Shown here: positions 62,876 through 64,000 of the stretch, piece by piece
Layout: each line of letters opens with the position of its first letter
Position numbering within the stretch: the first letter of the stretch is position 1
NCBI RefSeq assembly: GCF_032163395.1
Contig: NZ_CP119968.1
Location: forward strand, 5,048,001-5,112,000
Length of the DNA: 64,000 bases
DNA from: Gloeocapsopsis dulcis
GTDB lineage: Bacteria; Cyanobacteriota; Cyanobacteriia; Cyanobacteriales; Chroococcidiopsidaceae
Reading direction: 5' to 3'
Program-made: the position numbers and the translations under genes
The notes under the pieces: generated by a model
Told to the model about the DNA's origin: nothing
The model's database searches: none
What the model saw: only the letters and a program-made list of their open reading frames with translations

Positions 62876-64000
62876 ATGAACCACATAGTCAATATCATCC
62901 GCAGACACTGGATGCCCTTGTTACTATTGAACGGTGTCATCCTTGCTGGCACACTTTATGCTGTCATCTATACAAAGACAAATGTTGCTCCTGTATGGAA
63001 GGCGAGCGCCAAGTTAAATCTTCCCCAATCAACAAGTCGGTTGGATACTAATTTAGGAACTTTAGGTCAACTGCAAAATTCGGCGTTAGGATTCACGAGA
63101 GAGCTTAATCCTTTACAGATTCAAATGACAATTTTAACCAGCGATACTGTAATGGAACGGGCGCTTGCTGTTGATCCAGAGAAAAGCTTGTATGCACGAC
63201 TCAGTGATTACAAGTTGGCATTTAGTGCAACACCGCAAGAGCAATCAACAATTATCAATTTACAAGTTAAAGCCTCTAGCCCAGAGATTGCTCAAAAGCG
63301 ATTAAGTAACCTGATCAATATTTATCAGCTTCGTCTTAACGAACTGCGCCATCAAGATACAAATGTGCGTAAGCAATTTTCCCAAACTGATTTAGACGAC
63401 GCTCAAGCGCAGTTAGCAAAAGCGCAGGCGCAGTTAGCCAATTTTCAACAATCGACTGGGCTAACTGAAGTTACAGAGCAAACAAGAGCGTTGATAGCTC
63501 AACAGCGTGAGTTAAGAACAACATATACCAATGTGTTATCACAAGCACAAGCAAATCAAGCTCAGGCACAAGCAGCTTCGCAACGTTTGGGAATCAACGC
63601 GCAACAGGCAATGAATTCACTCCGCCTAGGAGAAAACAGAGAATACCAAGCGATTCGCCAAAAACTTTCGGATGCTGAAACTGCTTTGGCAGAAGCACGG
63701 AGTCGGTACACAGATGAAAGTCCGCAAGTACAATCGTTGCTGTCTCAACGCGAAGAGTTGATGCAGATTATGAACCAACAGATTGCGATCGCAGCTCCAG
63801 GAGCAAGTGCCAATCAAATAGATCCGACGCTGGGTGGTAATGGAACTCGCGACAGCCGTATTGAAATGATTGCTGAACTAATTCGAGCGCAAAATAATGC
63901 TTCTGGATTACAGCAACAAGCTAGTCAAATTGCCAGTGGGATTAATCGCGTCAACGCGGAACTCAACCATATTACTCAAAATAGATCGCAACTGATAAAC
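62876..64000 (+). CDS. Polysaccharide chain-length/export protein (Wzz/GumC), 3' end outside window
   Basis: The first 375 residues are in view with no stop before the window end. A Wzz domain begins with HWMPLLLLNGVILAGTLYAV (first membrane segment, residues ~12-33). It is followed by the periplasmic part with KASAKLNLPQSTSRLDTN. A long coiled coil runs from ~165 to 265 (DDAQAQLAKAQAQLANFQQ, TRALIAQQREL, AQANQAQAQAASQR). This is the polysaccharide co-polymerase family, which sets chain length in capsule or exopolysaccharide export. In cyanobacteria it may continue into a tyrosine-kinase domain; that part is not in view. It starts 12 bp after the glycosyltransferase stop. Confidence 0.88.
   Translation, partial: MNHIVNIIRRHWMPLLLLNGVILAGTLYAVIYTKTNVAPVWKASAKLNLPQSTSRLDTNLGTLGQLQNSALGFTRELNPLQIQMTILTSDTVMERALAVDPEKSLYARLSDYKLAFSATPQEQSTIINLQVKASSPEIAQKRLSNLINIYQLRLNELRHQDTNVRKQFSQTDLDDAQAQLAKAQAQLANFQQSTGLTEVTEQTRALIAQQRELRTTYTNVLSQAQANQAQAQAASQRLGINAQQAMNSLRLGENREYQAIRQKLSDAETALAEARSRYTDESPQVQSLLSQREELMQIMNQQIAIAAPGASANQIDPTLGGNGTRDSRIEMIAELIRAQNNASGLQQQASQIASGINRVNAELNHITQNRSQLIN

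Overview
The window is cyanobacterial chromosome. The palindrome GCGATCGC (HIP1) is scattered through genes and gaps. There is a phycobilisome-degradation-type HEAT protein, an EGY-like site-2 protease and many short dispersed repeats typical of cyanobacteria. I cannot name the species.

Layout. 1-3.7 kb: the 3' end of an unknown gene, a stand-alone tandem MshEN-like (c-di-GMP-type) protein, and a pair of siderophore/heme-type FecCD permeases without binding protein or ATPase. 3.7-5.4 kb: a patch of minus-strand cassette-like genes (decayed YbaK, PIN/RHH toxin-antitoxin, GNAT) with one well-formed and one partial integron attC-like site. 6.4-18.3 kb: mostly housekeeping genes (M42 peptidase, CBS protein, NblB-like protein, a 1040-aa DUF4132 protein, UspA plus PEP synthase, Uma2 nuclease, an FtsH-like protease without its AAA module, a diguanylate cyclase). 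18.6-23.5 kb: a graveyard of mobile DNA: an IS1-family remnant at the 5' end of an SRPBCC pseudogene, and an IS701-family element inside a dead IS605-type tnpB. 24-33 kb: purN, a sugar-type ABC permease, the arsM-arsS pair for arsenosugar synthesis, and a 1225-aa membrane protein.

32.4-54.2 kb: an apparent amide/hydantoin-type nitrogen locus (racemase, GNAT, allophanate-hydrolase-like protein, GntR/FCD regulator on the left; an ABC ATPase remnant and an M20 carbamoylase/allantoate amidohydrolase on the right). The two halves are separated by a decayed repeat protein and a 15.5-kb run of six same-strand signalling genes: four large histidine kinases, two of which carry two complete kinase modules in one chain, plus two response regulators. 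The same palindromic operator, TGTATACAGRATACA, lies upstream of the regulator on the left and of the ATPase remnant on the right. This suggests one divergent regulon split by the signalling block. The block also looks richer in G+C than its flanks.

54.7-64 kb: an M50 protease, a GHL10 glycosidase-like protein, a 1.4-kb hairpin-rich gap, two conserved unknown proteins, a small RHH protein, and the start of an exopolysaccharide locus (family 2 glycosyltransferase, Wzz/GumC chain-length protein cut by the window edge).

All family assignments come from reading motifs by eye; no database search was run.
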